Position numbers and translations under genes: made by a program
The notes under the pieces: generated by a model
Told to the model about the DNA's origin: nothing
What the model saw: the letters and a program-made list of their open reading frames with translations, nothing else
The model's database searches: none
Source of the DNA: Pseudomonadales bacterium
GTDB taxonomy: Bacteria; Pseudomonadota; Gammaproteobacteria; Pseudomonadales; UBA5518
Direction of reading: 5' to 3'
Assembly: GCA_022072145.1 (NCBI GenBank)
Contig: JAJVIG010000032.1
Location: 1 to 61,421 of the forward strand
Length of the DNA stretch: 61,421 bases
Shown: in pieces, positions 9,494-18,025 of the stretch
Position numbering within the stretch: the stretch's first letter is position 1
Layout of the letters: the number at the start of each line of letters is the position of its first letter

Positions 9494-9507
9494 GCCACAA
9501 TTGTGGC
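9494..9507. promoter_or_regulatory. Perfect 14-bp palindrome, possible operator
   Basis: GCCACAATTGTGGC is a perfect inverted repeat of 14 bp in the divergent region between the SnoaL-like gene and the DUF2249 gene. It lies 71 bp upstream of the latter's start and does not match the REP elements. It resembles a dimeric regulator site, but it is not an FNR box (TTGAT-N4-ATCAA). Which protein binds it is unknown. Confidence 0.45.
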
Positions 9508-9578
9508 ATATTCGAGTTGCCTTTCAGGCCGAAGCCCATCACCATCGTCGCACCCCAACCACCAGTGGACGATGCACC

Positions 9579-9830
9579 ATGGCCTGCAACCACACCGACC
9601 CTTCCGCGATCTATCCCTTCGACGCCCGCGGCGTCGCCAAGCGTTTCCGCCACGCGGCGATCTTCGGCGCACTGGATGCGCTGACGCCCGGCGAGACGAT
9701 GCGTTTCTGCAACGACCACGACCCGCTGCCGCTGCTGCACCAGATCGACCAGCGCTACGGGCCGCACGTCGAGATCCAGTACCGCCAGCGCGTACCCGGC
9801 GAGATCGTGATCGACTTCATGCGCAAGTGA
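9579..9830 (+). CDS. DUF2249 domain small protein
   Basis: This 83-residue protein matches the DUF2249 pattern: YPFDARGVAKRFRHAAIFGA, then LTPGETMRFCNDHDPLPLLH, then a C-terminal strand pair with PGEIVIDFMRK. The family has a TusA-like fold and often lies near denitrification or nitrate-respiration genes; its chemistry is not settled. Here the nearest neighbours are glcDEF and the ycjXF pair, and the nar genes lie 35 kb away. The start is the ATG at 9579. Confidence 0.75.
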   Translation: MACNHTDPSAIYPFDARGVAKRFRHAAIFGALDALTPGETMRFCNDHDPLPLLHQIDQRYGPHVEIQYRQRVPGEIVIDFMRK

Positions 9831-9852
9831 GTCCTGCGCGGCCGGGCGCCGC

Positions 9853-10872
9853 TCAGCGCGAGCGCCCGCCCCGTTCCCGGTCCTCGTCGTCGGCGCCCAG
9901 GTAGCGGCGCACGTTCGCCAGCATTCCCGCGCTGACCCGCGCCAGCCGTGGCCGTTCGTCCTCGCGCCATGGAATCGCGCGGCAGGCGGCCATCGCCCGC
10001 AGCCCCAGCCGCGCGGTCAGGATACCGGCGCCGATGCCCTGCGCCGCCGCGGTCGAGAGCTTGCCGATCACGCCGGCGCCGGCCAGCTGCGTGCCTACCT
10101 CGGCGGCCACCTCGGAGGCGCCGGCCAGTGCCATGTTGCGCACGATCGCTCGCAGCAGCCGGACGCGGCCCCAGTAGCCTGCGTCCACACCGTAGGCGCG
10201 CGCCACGTCCTCGGCCAGGCGCAGCTGGCGCCACAGCACGAACAGCATGTCGACCAGCGGGAATCGGCTCAGCGCGAGCATCACGCTCACGTCGCCGGCG
10301 TGCCTGACCACCTGCGCCAGCGCGCGTTCGTCCGCCTCGACCAGCACGGTCTGGCTGTACAGCGCAAGCACCTCGCGGTCGTTGTGGGTGGCGCTGAGCG
10401 CCGTGCGCCAGCGCTGGAACGACGCACTGCCGCTGTCACCGCTCAGCTCGGCGAGCCGGGTGCAGAAGGCCACGCCTTCGCTGACGCCGTCGTGATCGAG
10501 CAGGAAGCGCGCCTGCCGGTGCAACGCGTCGCGCCCGCGCAGGCGCGCCAGGGTACGCCAGAAGCGCCACAGCGCGTTGCCGGCGACACCGAGCAGCAGC
10601 GCCAGCGCGAGCGCCCAGCCGGCGCCGAGCAGCGGGTAGTCCTGCGCCAATCGCCAGAGTCCGAGCAGCATCTGCGCGAGCAGCAGCAGCGCCACCAGCC
10701 CGATGCCGCCGATCAGCAGGCCGGAGCGAGCGCGGCGCGCGCTTGCCGGCGCCTCGGGGGCTGCTTGCGCAGGCTCCTCCGCCACCGGTTCGAGCGCGGT
10801 GCGCGTTGCCGCGCGCACGGGCTCCGCCAGCGCCTCGTCGATCGGCTCCAGCACCACGCGTCGATCCTCCAT
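9853..10872 (-). CDS. ycjF: YcjF-like inner-membrane protein (DUF697 family)
   Basis: This 339-residue protein has two membrane helices near residues 50-110 (GLLIGGIGLVALLLLAQMLL and GWALALALLLGVAGNALW) and a C-terminal DUF697-like region with GRVRLLRAIVRNMALAGASE and GAGILTARLGLRAMAACR. It follows ycjX by 19 bp with GGGGAGG before the ATG, the same order as the ycjX-ycjF pair of enterics, where both belong to the phage-shock/stress regulon. No sigma54 (-24/-12) site is obvious here. Function in detail is unknown. Confidence 0.85.
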   Translation of the reverse strand: MEDRRVVLEPIDEALAEPVRAATRTALEPVAEEPAQAAPEAPASARRARSGLLIGGIGLVALLLLAQMLLGLWRLAQDYPLLGAGWALALALLLGVAGNALWRFWRTLARLRGRDALHRQARFLLDHDGVSEGVAFCTRLAELSGDSGSASFQRWRTALSATHNDREVLALYSQTVLVEADERALAQVVRHAGDVSVMLALSRFPLVDMLFVLWRQLRLAEDVARAYGVDAGYWGRVRLLRAIVRNMALAGASEVAAEVGTQLAGAGVIGKLSTAAAQGIGAGILTARLGLRAMAACRAIPWREDERPRLARVSAGMLANVRRYLGADDEDRERGGRSR

Positions 10873-10891
10873 CGGTCCTCCCCGTGTGCTC

Positions 10892-12289
10892 TCAGTCCAG
10901 CCGGTCGCCGAGCAGGTATTCGAGCGCGGCATCGAGGCGGATGTGCGGCAACGGGCTCCCCGCCTCGACCCGTGGCGGCCGGAAGCTGTCGAACGGTTCG
11001 CCGCGCTCGCGCCACCAGCGCTCGTCGGGGATCGCGGCCGGCACCTCGCCGGGGCGCACGAACAGCGCGCTGCCGTCGAGCGCGTGACCGCGCAGTCCGT
11101 TCAGCGTCCGGCCTCCGGCGCGCCCGGGTGCGACCTCGGTGGCCTGCACCGAGGCGATCGCCAGGCAGTCGGTGCTCACGCCCTCGAAGCGCGCCACCAG
11201 CTGCGAGTCACGCACCAGGTGCTGCAGCAGCGAGACCAGGTGCGCGTGCTGGTCCGGCGTGACGTGATCGGCCTTGCTGGCGACGAACAGCACGCGATCG
11301 ATGCGCGGCGCGAACAGCCGCGCCAGCAGGTTGCCCTTGCCGTAGGCGAAGCTTTCCATGATGCGGTGCAGCGCGTGCTGCATGTCGCGGAAACATTCCG
11401 GTCCGCGGTTCAGCGCGTGCAGGCAGTCGACGAGCACGATCTGGCGGTCGAAGCCCGCGAAGTGGCGGCGGTAGAAACCGCGCACCAGGTGCTTCTTGTA
11501 CTGCTCGTAGCGATGCTCGAGCACGCGGAACGTGCTGCCTTCGGCGCATGTGTCCCCCGGCATCGCCCACACCCACGGCACGAACTGCAGCATCGGCGCG
11601 CCCTCGTGCTCGCCGGGCAGCAGGAAGCGCCCCGGTTGCAGGAGGCTGAGGCCCAGTTGCCCGCGACAGGCGTGCAGATAGGCCGTGTACGCGCGCGCCG
11701 CCCCGGCGGCCGCCTCCTCCGCGAACGGCGATGCAGCCGCCGGCTGCCAGCTCGTCCACGGCGCCGCCAGGTCGCGACGCCGGGAGCCCGGCGTCAGCGT
11801 GGCCGCGACCTGCGCGCTCCAGGCGCGGTAATCGAGCCGCAGCAGCGGCAGGTCGAGCAGCCACTCGCCCGGGTAATCGACGATGTCGAGGTACAGCGTG
11901 CCCCGGGCACGCGCGAAGCGCCCCACCGGGCGATAGCGGATCTCGAGCCGCACCTCGGACACGCCTCGCGTCGATTCCGGCCACGTCGGCGGGTCGCCGA
12001 ACAACCGGTCGAGGGCCGCGGTGTAGGCGAACGAGGGAATGTGCGCATTGGTCTGCGGCACGCGCCGCACCCCGAGCAGGCGGCCGCGGCGCTGCGCCTG
12101 CCACAGCGGCAACCTGGAATCGGCCGCGCAGGCGTTCTCGAGCTGGTTCACCAGCGCAGTGATGAACGCGGTCTTGCCGCTCTGCGACAGCCCGGTCACC
12201 GCCAGCCGCAGCTGGCGGTCGAGCGCGCGGTCGAGCAGTTCGCCGGCCAGGCTGCCGGCCGTCGCGAGGGTGTCGGCGATCGATGCCAT
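10892..12289 (-). CDS. ycjX: YcjX-like GTPase (DUF463)
   Basis: This 465-residue protein has a P-loop, GLSQSGKTAFITALVNQL (about residues 33-50), a DYPGEWLLDLPLL segment that would be the switch region, and a possible base-recognition stretch FVASKADHVT (about 327-336). This matches the YcjX/DUF463 NTPase family. The preceding segment IADTLATAGSLAGELLDRAL is a short N-terminal helix. Its partner is the YcjF-like gene downstream. The start at 12289 is followed upstream by a REP unit, so the gene probably carries its own promoter or is expressed by read-through. Confidence 0.88.
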   Translation of the reverse strand: MASIADTLATAGSLAGELLDRALDRQLRLAVTGLSQSGKTAFITALVNQLENACAADSRLPLWQAQRRGRLLGVRRVPQTNAHIPSFAYTAALDRLFGDPPTWPESTRGVSEVRLEIRYRPVGRFARARGTLYLDIVDYPGEWLLDLPLLRLDYRAWSAQVAATLTPGSRRRDLAAPWTSWQPAAASPFAEEAAAGAARAYTAYLHACRGQLGLSLLQPGRFLLPGEHEGAPMLQFVPWVWAMPGDTCAEGSTFRVLEHRYEQYKKHLVRGFYRRHFAGFDRQIVLVDCLHALNRGPECFRDMQHALHRIMESFAYGKGNLLARLFAPRIDRVLFVASKADHVTPDQHAHLVSLLQHLVRDSQLVARFEGVSTDCLAIASVQATEVAPGRAGGRTLNGLRGHALDGSALFVRPGEVPAAIPDERWWRERGEPFDSFRPPRVEAGSPLPHIRLDAALEYLLGDRLD

Positions 12290-12307
12290 CGGAATTCCGC
12301 TTGCGGA

Positions 12308-12332
12308 GTCCGGGCACAGCCCGGACCTACGC
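12308..12332. repeat. Single REP-like palindrome at end of dehydrogenase gene
   Basis: The stem is TCCGGGC/GCCCGGA with loop ACA, followed by CCTACGC, the reverse complement of the GCGTAGG head. On the minus strand its GCGTAG supplies the last codon (Ala) and the stop of the zinc dehydrogenase. It lies in the 37-bp gap before ycjX. Confidence 0.8.
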
Positions 12333-13346
12333 CCAGGGGGAGACCAGCACCTTGCAGTCGGGGGCGCTGCCCTCGTGCAGGGCGGAGAACTTCGCCGGCA
12401 TCGCGTCGAAGCCGATCCGGTCGGTCACGATCGCACGCGGGCCGCGCTCGCCGGCGGCGAGCAGATCGACGATGTACTGGTAATCGGCGCGCTCGTAGCA
12501 CATCGAGAACAACAGCCGCGCCTCCTTCATCAGCGGCACCACCGGCACGAAACTGTCCTGCCCGGAGCAGAATCCGAGCGAGACCACGGTGCCCAGCGGC
12601 TTCACGAACCCGAGCGCATCGGCGATCGCGCCCGGGACGCCGACGGCCTCGAACACCACGTCGGGCGCGCCGCCCAGCGCGTCGCACACCGCCTCGTGCG
12701 GGTTCGCGCAGTCCTGCTGCGCGATGAAATGCGTGGCACCGAGCGCGCGTGCGATCGGCTCGCGGCGCGCCGAGCGCGCCATCACCGCGATCGGGCCGGC
12801 GCCCAGGCGCCGCGCCCAGTAGGCCGTCAGCGCACCGATCGGGCCGGCGCCGGTGACCAGCACGCGCGCGCCCACCGGCAGTTGCGCCTTGCGCACTCCC
12901 TGCAGCCCCACCGCGAGCGGTTCGATCAGCGCACCGTCGTCGTCGCCGACTTCCGGCGGCAGGCGCACGCATTCGCGGGCCCCGGCCCGCGAGTACTGCG
13001 CGAAGCCCGAGATCACGTCGATGCGGCCCTCCGGACAGTGGTGCGGCTGCCCGAGCAGGCAGTGCACGCAGTGGCCGCAGCCTCTGAATGGCATCGGCGC
13101 CACGCGGTCGCCGGCGCGCAGCCAGTCGACCGCGGCGCCCACGGCCACCACCTCGCCGCAAAACTCGTGGCCGAGGATCGCGCCTTCGGGCGCCATCTCG
13201 CCCTCGCCATAGGCAGCGTGCAGGTCGCTGCCGCAGATCCCGACGCGGTCGACGCGCAGCACCACCTCGTCGGCCTCGGGAACCGGGTCGGGCACCTCGT
13301 CGATCCGCAGCCCCAAGCGCTGCCCCTTGCTGACCGCCGCCTTCAT
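12327..13346 (-). CDS. Zinc-dependent medium-chain alcohol dehydrogenase
   Basis: This is a 339-residue MDR-family enzyme, close in pattern to sorbitol/threonine dehydrogenases. GICGSDLHAAY carries a catalytic zinc cysteine and GHEFCGEVVAVG the catalytic histidine. The structural zinc loop CGHCVHCLLGQPHHC has all four cysteines, and GAGPIGALTAYWARRLGA is the Rossmann NAD(P) motif. It probably oxidises a secondary alcohol; the substrate is unknown. It is the last gene of a three-gene operon after the sulfotransferase (34 bp gap). Its stop codon lies inside a REP unit, so the exact C-terminus was likely reset when the repeat arrived. Confidence 0.9.
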   Translation of the reverse strand: MKAAVSKGQRLGLRIDEVPDPVPEADEVVLRVDRVGICGSDLHAAYGEGEMAPEGAILGHEFCGEVVAVGAAVDWLRAGDRVAPMPFRGCGHCVHCLLGQPHHCPEGRIDVISGFAQYSRAGARECVRLPPEVGDDDGALIEPLAVGLQGVRKAQLPVGARVLVTGAGPIGALTAYWARRLGAGPIAVMARSARREPIARALGATHFIAQQDCANPHEAVCDALGGAPDVVFEAVGVPGAIADALGFVKPLGTVVSLGFCSGQDSFVPVVPLMKEARLLFSMCYERADYQYIVDLLAAGERGPRAIVTDRIGFDAMPAKFSALHEGSAPDCKVLVSPWA

Positions 13347-13380
13347 CGTGTGTCCTCGTCCGTTGGTCGTGGTTGTGGAT

Positions 13381-14541
13381 TCAGTCGCCGTGGCGCAGCC
13401 CGTAGCGCTCGAGATACGGCGCGAAGCGCGCGTGCACCGCCGCGCGCGTCAGGCCGAACTGCTCGAGCGTGTACTCGTGGCGTCCGTGCTTGTGCTGTGC
13501 GTTGTCCGCGATCCACGCCTGCATCGCCGCGCGCGTCGCATCCGTCAGCTCGAGTCCGAAGTGCGTGTAGATCCCTTCCACCACCGCCAGCGGCGCGCGC
13601 TGGAAATCGGCGAAACGCACGTCGAGGAAACGCCCGGGGTGCGTGGCGCGCACGGCGTCGGCACGCTCGGCGGACCAGGCCCAGAACTCGAGCTCGCGCG
13701 GGCCGATCAGCGTCGCGTCGACCTCGCGGGCGTGGAAGAAGCGCCGCGCCGGATGGATCACGCTGCACACCGAGGGAATGCTCGCGGCCGGGTCGCGGTG
13801 CGTCTGTACCACGCAGGCGTCGGGGAACACCGCGAACAGCGCCTCCATATGCGTGATGTGGCCGGGGTTCTTCAGCAGCCAGCGCTGTGCGGGCGCGTTG
13901 GCGCCGATCAGGCGCACGTTGTCCGCGTAACGGCGGTAGCTCGCGGTCTCGTCGCGCCCCCACCACCAGCGGTCGTAACTCGGCAGGCCCAGCCCGGTCG
14001 ACGGGTAGTGGCTGAGGAAGCTCTGCGCGAGCAGGTTGAGGCACTCGTCGACCTCGTCGGCCGCCACTTCGTGCGAGACGCGCAGCTCCGGCACGGCCTG
14101 CAGGAACGCCTCCTGCGCGAGCACCGCGTTGCGGAACTCGGGCACCTCCGGCCAGCTGGTGCGCGGCGGGCGCGGCATCGGCGTGCCGCACAGCCATTGC
14201 TCGAGTCCCTGGAACTGCGGGTCCATCGACAGCAGCTTGTGCAGCGCGGTGGTGCCGGTACGCGGCAGGCCGGTGACGACCAGCGGCGCGCGGATCGTTT
14301 GCGCCAGGCAGCGCGGGTGCCGCTTCCAGCCGGCTTCGGAATACGCGCGGCTGACCAGCAGCGCGACGATCGGGCCGGCGATGCGCGGCACGTTGTCGGC
14401 GCTGAGCGCGATGTCCTCGACGATCGCCGCGCGCAGCACGCCGAGCGCTTCCTCGAAGCCGCTGCCGAAATCGTGCAGACCGCACGCCGCGCTCGCCTGC
14501 GCGCACAGCTCGTCGATGGTCGGGAACCCGATCATGCCCAT
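13381..14541 (-). CDS. Sulfotransferase family protein
   Basis: This 386-residue protein has the PAPS 5'-phosphosulfate-binding loop VVTGLPRTGTTALHKLL (about 89-105). Further on, VVQTHRDPAASIPSVCSVIH matches the 3'-phosphate-binding region. It belongs to the bacterial sulfotransferase_3-like group; most members are of unknown substrate, and some act on lipids or carbohydrates. The ATG at 14541 lies seven bases after the stop of the DUF1214 gene, so translation is coupled. An internal ATG at 14535 is an alternative start. Confidence 0.82.
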   Translation of the reverse strand: MGMIGFPTIDELCAQASAACGLHDFGSGFEEALGVLRAAIVEDIALSADNVPRIAGPIVALLVSRAYSEAGWKRHPRCLAQTIRAPLVVTGLPRTGTTALHKLLSMDPQFQGLEQWLCGTPMPRPPRTSWPEVPEFRNAVLAQEAFLQAVPELRVSHEVAADEVDECLNLLAQSFLSHYPSTGLGLPSYDRWWWGRDETASYRRYADNVRLIGANAPAQRWLLKNPGHITHMEALFAVFPDACVVQTHRDPAASIPSVCSVIHPARRFFHAREVDATLIGPRELEFWAWSAERADAVRATHPGRFLDVRFADFQRAPLAVVEGIYTHFGLELTDATRAAMQAWIADNAQHKHGRHEYTLEQFGLTRAAVHARFAPYLERYGLRHGD

Positions 14542-14548
14542 CGGCGGC

Positions 14549-15721
14549 TCACCAGCGGCGGCGCAGCTGCGCGCCGAGGCGGCGCGCGCGCAACTGTTCG
14601 GCGCGTTGCGCCGGCGTCACCAGCGGGGTGTCCGCCGGCAGATGGTTACGCAGCTCGGCCAGTGGCACCGCCGTCAGCGTGGGCATCGGCAGCGAATCGG
14701 CCGCATACCAGCGCCCGATCAGCATCCCGTAGGTGGTGCCCACCGGATCCAGCCAGTTCGGCACGCCCGGGTCCTCCAGCGAGATCACGGCGCGGAAGCG
14801 GCCGTCGGCGTCGAGGCGCGCCTGGTGGCCGTTCAGACTGCTCTGGCGGTAGACGAACTCGATCGCGTTCCACAGCTCGTCGTTCAGCTGCACGTTCCAG
14901 TAACGCTGGCGCGCAGGCAGCGTGGTCTCGAGGATCAGCGCCTGCCCCGGCTCGAGGCGGAACATGCCCTGCCAGTAGACCTGCACCGGCAGGTTGCCGC
15001 CGAAGTCCGCCATCTCGAGGCGGTTGATCAGGCCGCGGCGGATCACGTCGTTCTGGTAGTTCAGCCACATGCGCGACAGCCGCTCGGTGAACCCGCCGAG
15101 CAGCGCACGCAGCTGGCGGTCGATCGTCGCGATACCGAGTCGCGGTTTCAGCGGATCGCCGCCGATGCGTTCGATCGCGAGCCGTGCGGCGTGTTCGCCG
15201 GCCCAGTCGTAGGAGCGCTGGCGCACCATGATGAACTCGGCCTCCGGATGCAGCGGCAGCCAGTCGCCGGTGTGGCCGGCGGGACGCTCGGCGCTGAAGA
15301 TGACGTCGATCGCGCCGTCGGGTCCGAGCGTCAGCTCGTCGGCGTCGTGGTAGCTGAAGTTCTTCCCCGGGCCCTCGCCCATCCCCATCATGTTGGCGCC
15401 GACCGAGAAGGTCAGCAGCTTCACGGTGCCGCGCTGGCCACTCACGCGGTACGCGGCGTCGCCGCGCACCGGCGCCAGCAGGTAGGTGTCGTCGGGGTTG
15501 GGCTGCAGCAGGTAGACCGAGTTCAGGAACGGTGCCCAGTCCGGATGATCGGCGTCGGACTGGAAATACAGGAAGTAGCCGAGCGAGAGGTTCATCAGGA
15601 ACTGGCGGTACTGCTCGGCGCGCAGCTGCTCGCTGTGCGGATCGACCGTCAGTTCGAGCAGGCGTTCCGCGGGTTTGAGCAGATCGACGTAATCGGCCCA
15701 CGGCAGCAGGTGTGCGCTCAT
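14549..15721 (-). CDS. DUF1214 domain protein
   Basis: This 390-residue protein has the family's blocks: RYWNVQLNDELWNAIEFVYR near residue 275, SSLNGHQARLDADGRFRAVI, and the end DPGVPNWLDPVGTTYGMLIG. There is no clear signal peptide, unlike the DUF1254/DUF1214 fusion proteins that are exported. The N-terminal 170 residues are not covered by the DUF1214 core as I know it. Its biochemistry is unknown. It heads the operon with the sulfotransferase and the zinc dehydrogenase, which suggests one pathway acting on a hydrophobic or sulfated compound. Confidence 0.72.
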   Translation of the reverse strand: MSAHLLPWADYVDLLKPAERLLELTVDPHSEQLRAEQYRQFLMNLSLGYFLYFQSDADHPDWAPFLNSVYLLQPNPDDTYLLAPVRGDAAYRVSGQRGTVKLLTFSVGANMMGMGEGPGKNFSYHDADELTLGPDGAIDVIFSAERPAGHTGDWLPLHPEAEFIMVRQRSYDWAGEHAARLAIERIGGDPLKPRLGIATIDRQLRALLGGFTERLSRMWLNYQNDVIRRGLINRLEMADFGGNLPVQVYWQGMFRLEPGQALILETTLPARQRYWNVQLNDELWNAIEFVYRQSSLNGHQARLDADGRFRAVISLEDPGVPNWLDPVGTTYGMLIGRWYAADSLPMPTLTAVPLAELRNHLPADTPLVTPAQRAEQLRARRLGAQLRRRW

Positions 15722-15830
15722 CGTTCAGGTTCCCCCGACCGGTTTGTTATCGTGTCCGGGCGTAGTGTATGCGAAAGCCACGGTGCGCCACACGACGCCC
15801 GAGGATCAGCCGCACGGCCGACAACCGGAC

Positions 15831-15957
15831 ATTCGTTCGCGCAGGTCCGGGCTGTGGCCGGACATTTGTTCGCGCAGGTCCGGGCTGTGCCTGGACGTTT
15901 GTTCGCGTAGGTCCGGGCTGTGCCCGGACGTTTGTTCGGCCACAGGCCGAACCTACG
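15831..15957. repeat. Tandem REP array, exact 33-bp period plus an inverted end unit
   Basis: Three head-to-tail units of exactly 33 bp lie at 15831-15863, 15864-15896 and 15897-15929. Each has the form TTYGTTCGCGYAGG, then a TCCGGGC-type stem with loop TGT. A fourth, inverted unit (15930-15957) uses the TTCGGCC stem and ends CCTACG. A partial tail of a further unit (CCGGAC) lies just before. Stem changes include GTGGCC and GCCTGG in place of GTGCCC. The array fills most of the gap between the DUF1214 start and the rhodanese stop. Confidence 0.88.
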
Positions 15958-15962
15958 AAACA

Positions 15963-16397
15963 TCAGCAGCTCGGGCAGGGCTCGGTCGGCAGCCCGCGCG
16001 CCAGCCAGCCGGGTCCGGCCGAGCTGCCCGCCATGCCCTCGGCGACGTTGTAGACCTGCGTGAAACCGCTGCGCTCGAGCAGCCGTTCGGCCAGCGCCGA
16101 TCGCCTCCCGGTGCGGCAGATCAGTGCCACCGGCCGGCTGCGGTCACCGCCGAGCAGCGCCGCCACCTCGGCGACGAAACCGCTCTCACCCTGCGGATGT
16201 TCGGTCACGCTGATGCGCGCCGCGCCGGGCGCGACCCCGGTCTGTTTCCATTCGGCCGGCGTGCGCACGTCGACCAGCACCATGCGCTGCTCGTGCGCTG
16301 CCTGCAGCGCTTCCCCGGCGTCGATGTCGGCGGCCTGCACCGCCCCACCCAGCGTCAGCACCAGCACCGGTGCCAGCAGGAACGATCGTGTGTTCAT
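15963..16397 (-). CDS. Periplasmic rhodanese-like protein
   Basis: The 144-residue protein opens with a signal peptide (MNTRSFLLAPVLVLTLGGAV, then QAAD) and carries a rhodanese domain: VLVDVRTPAEW, then the active-site loop ICRTGRRS with the catalytic cysteine, then VYNVAEGMAGS. It would transfer or bind sulfane sulfur in the periplasm. The C-terminus, PCPSC, adds two cysteines. GGAGG lies seven bases before the ATG. It is monocistronic and convergent with nothing close; the TrpB-like gene is divergent across 113 bp. Confidence 0.87.
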   Translation of the reverse strand: MNTRSFLLAPVLVLTLGGAVQAADIDAGEALQAAHEQRMVLVDVRTPAEWKQTGVAPGAARISVTEHPQGESGFVAEVAALLGGDRSRPVALICRTGRRSALAERLLERSGFTQVYNVAEGMAGSSAGPGWLARGLPTEPCPSC

Positions 16398-16510
16398 CGG
16401 AATTCCTCCCGTACTGCCGCGCGCGTGCTTTTCCCCGGCGGCGCGCGGACCTATGATGCGCCGGTTTGCATAGCCGTTTCAAACCCGGACAGCGGAGACA
16501 TCCTGGCCCC

Positions 16511-17872
16511 ATGACCGACTACACGAAGATCCTGCTCGACGAATCCGAGCTGCCGACGCGCTGGTACAACATCGTCGCCGACCTGCCCGCGCCGCCCCCG
16601 CCGCCGCTGCATCCGGGCACGCTGCAACCGGCGACCGCGGAGGATTTCGCACCGCTGTTCCCGCGCGCGCTGATCGAGCAGGAAATGAGCACGGAGCGCT
16701 ACATCGACATCCCGGGCGAGGTGCTCGACGTCTACCGCCTGTGGCGCCCCAGCCCGCTGTTCCGCGCCCGGCGCCTCGAGAAACTGCTCGATACGCCGGC
16801 GAAGATCTTCTACAAGTACGAAGGCGTGAGCCCGGCCGGATCGCACAAGCCGAACACCGCGGTGCCGCAGGTCTGGTACAACGCGCAGGAAGGCATCCGC
16901 AAGCTGACCACCGAGACCGGCGCCGGCCAATGGGGCAGTTCGCTCGCGTTCGCGTGCGCGCAGTTCGGGCTCGAGTGCGAGATCTGGCAGGTCGCCGCCT
17001 CGTACCGCAGCAAGCCGTACCGGCGCACGATGATGGAGATCTGGGGCGGCAAGGTGCACCCCAGCCCCTCGACCGTGACCGAGTTCGGCCGCTCGCTGCT
17101 CGCGCAGGATCCGGATCATCCGGGATCGCTGGGCATCGCGATCTCCGAGGCCGTCAGCCAGGCCGTCACCGACCCGCTCACACGCTACGCGCTCGGCAGC
17201 GTGCTGAACCACGTACTGTTGCACCAGACGATCATCGGCGAGGAAACGCTGCTGCAGCTCGCGAAGGTCGGCGAGACGCCGGACGTGCTGGTCGGCTGTA
17301 CCGGCGGCGGTTCGAACTTCGGCGGTCTGGCGTTCCCGTTCCTGCGCGAGAAGCTCGCCGGACGCATGAACCCGGTGATCCGCTGCGTGGAGCCCACCGC
17401 CTGTCCCACGCTGACGCGCGGGCAGTACCGCTACGATTTCGGCGACACGGCGGGCCTCACGCCGCTGATGAAAATGCACACGCTGGGGCACGCATTCATC
17501 CCCGAACCGATCCACGCCGGCGGACTGCGCTACCACGGCATGGCGCCGCTGGTCTCGCACGTGCTGGAGCTGGGGCTGGTCGAGGCGATCGCGATCCCGC
17601 AGACCGAGTGCTTCGAGGGCGCGATCCGCTTCGCGCGCAGCGAGGGTATCGTGCCGGCGCCGGAACCCACGCACGCGATCGCCGCGGCGATCCGCGAAGC
17701 CATTGCCTGCCGCGAGAGCGGCGAGCCGAAGGTGATCCTGACCGCGCTGTGCGGGCACGGACACCTCGACCTGGCGTCGTACGACAAGTTCCTGAGCGGC
17801 GGCATGCAGGACCTGGAACTCACGGACGCCATGCTCGCCGATGCGATGCGCGGGGTGCCGGAGATCGGTTAA
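16511..17872 (+). CDS. trpB: TrpB-like pyridoxal-phosphate synthase (TrpB2 type)
   Basis: This 453-residue protein belongs to the TrpB2 group of tryptophan synthase beta subunits, which condenses indole and serine. The PLP lysine lies in [14 protein letters not shown] (near residue 112), [18 protein letters not shown] follows, and the glycine-rich phosphate loop is [12 protein letters not shown]. The group is longer than the classic TrpB (about 400 residues) and has a distinctive N-terminus. No trpA or other trp gene is nearby, as is common for TrpB2, which may act alone. The start at 16511 (MTDYTK) is preferred over the upstream in-frame ATG at 16466. Confidence 0.88.
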   Translation: MTDYTKILLDESELPTRWYNIVADLPAPPPPPLHPGTLQPATAEDFAPLFPRALIEQEMSTERYIDIPGEVLDVYRLWRPSPLFRARRLEKLLDTPAKIFYKYEGVSPAGSHKPNTAVPQVWYNAQEGIRKLTTETGAGQWGSSLAFACAQFGLECEIWQVAASYRSKPYRRTMMEIWGGKVHPSPSTVTEFGRSLLAQDPDHPGSLGIAISEAVSQAVTDPLTRYALGSVLNHVLLHQTIIGEETLLQLAKVGETPDVLVGCTGGGSNFGGLAFPFLREKLAGRMNPVIRCVEPTACPTLTRGQYRYDFGDTAGLTPLMKMHTLGHAFIPEPIHAGGLRYHGMAPLVSHVLELGLVEAIAIPQTECFEGAIRFARSEGIVPAPEPTHAIAAAIREAIACRESGEPKVILTALCGHGHLDLASYDKFLSGGMQDLELTDAMLADAMRGVPEIG

Positions 17873-18025
17873 ACCTGTCCCGGTTGTCCGACCCGGGTAA
17901 TGACGACAGCACGGTTGTGCAGACCACAACGTAAGGCAGCCTGACGGATTGCGGTGCCGCGCCCGTCTGTGTTTAACTGAAATCCACCGAGATCAACCTA
18001 CCACCCGGTTCCTGATGGAGCGGCA
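17873..18025. promoter_or_regulatory. Upstream region of KstD operon
   Basis: This 153-bp gap precedes the flavoprotein operon and holds a ribosome-binding site (GATGGAG) 6 bp before the ATG at 18026. CCCGGTTGTCCGACCCGGGT near 17879 has a short inverted repeat, CCCGG/CCGGG, that may be the trpB terminator stem. I could not fix a promoter. Confidence 0.3.

Noticed and set aside
15831..15957. CRISPR array
   Set aside because: The 33-bp period is regular, but the whole unit is repeated with no unique spacers, and it is palindromic; it fits REP elements.
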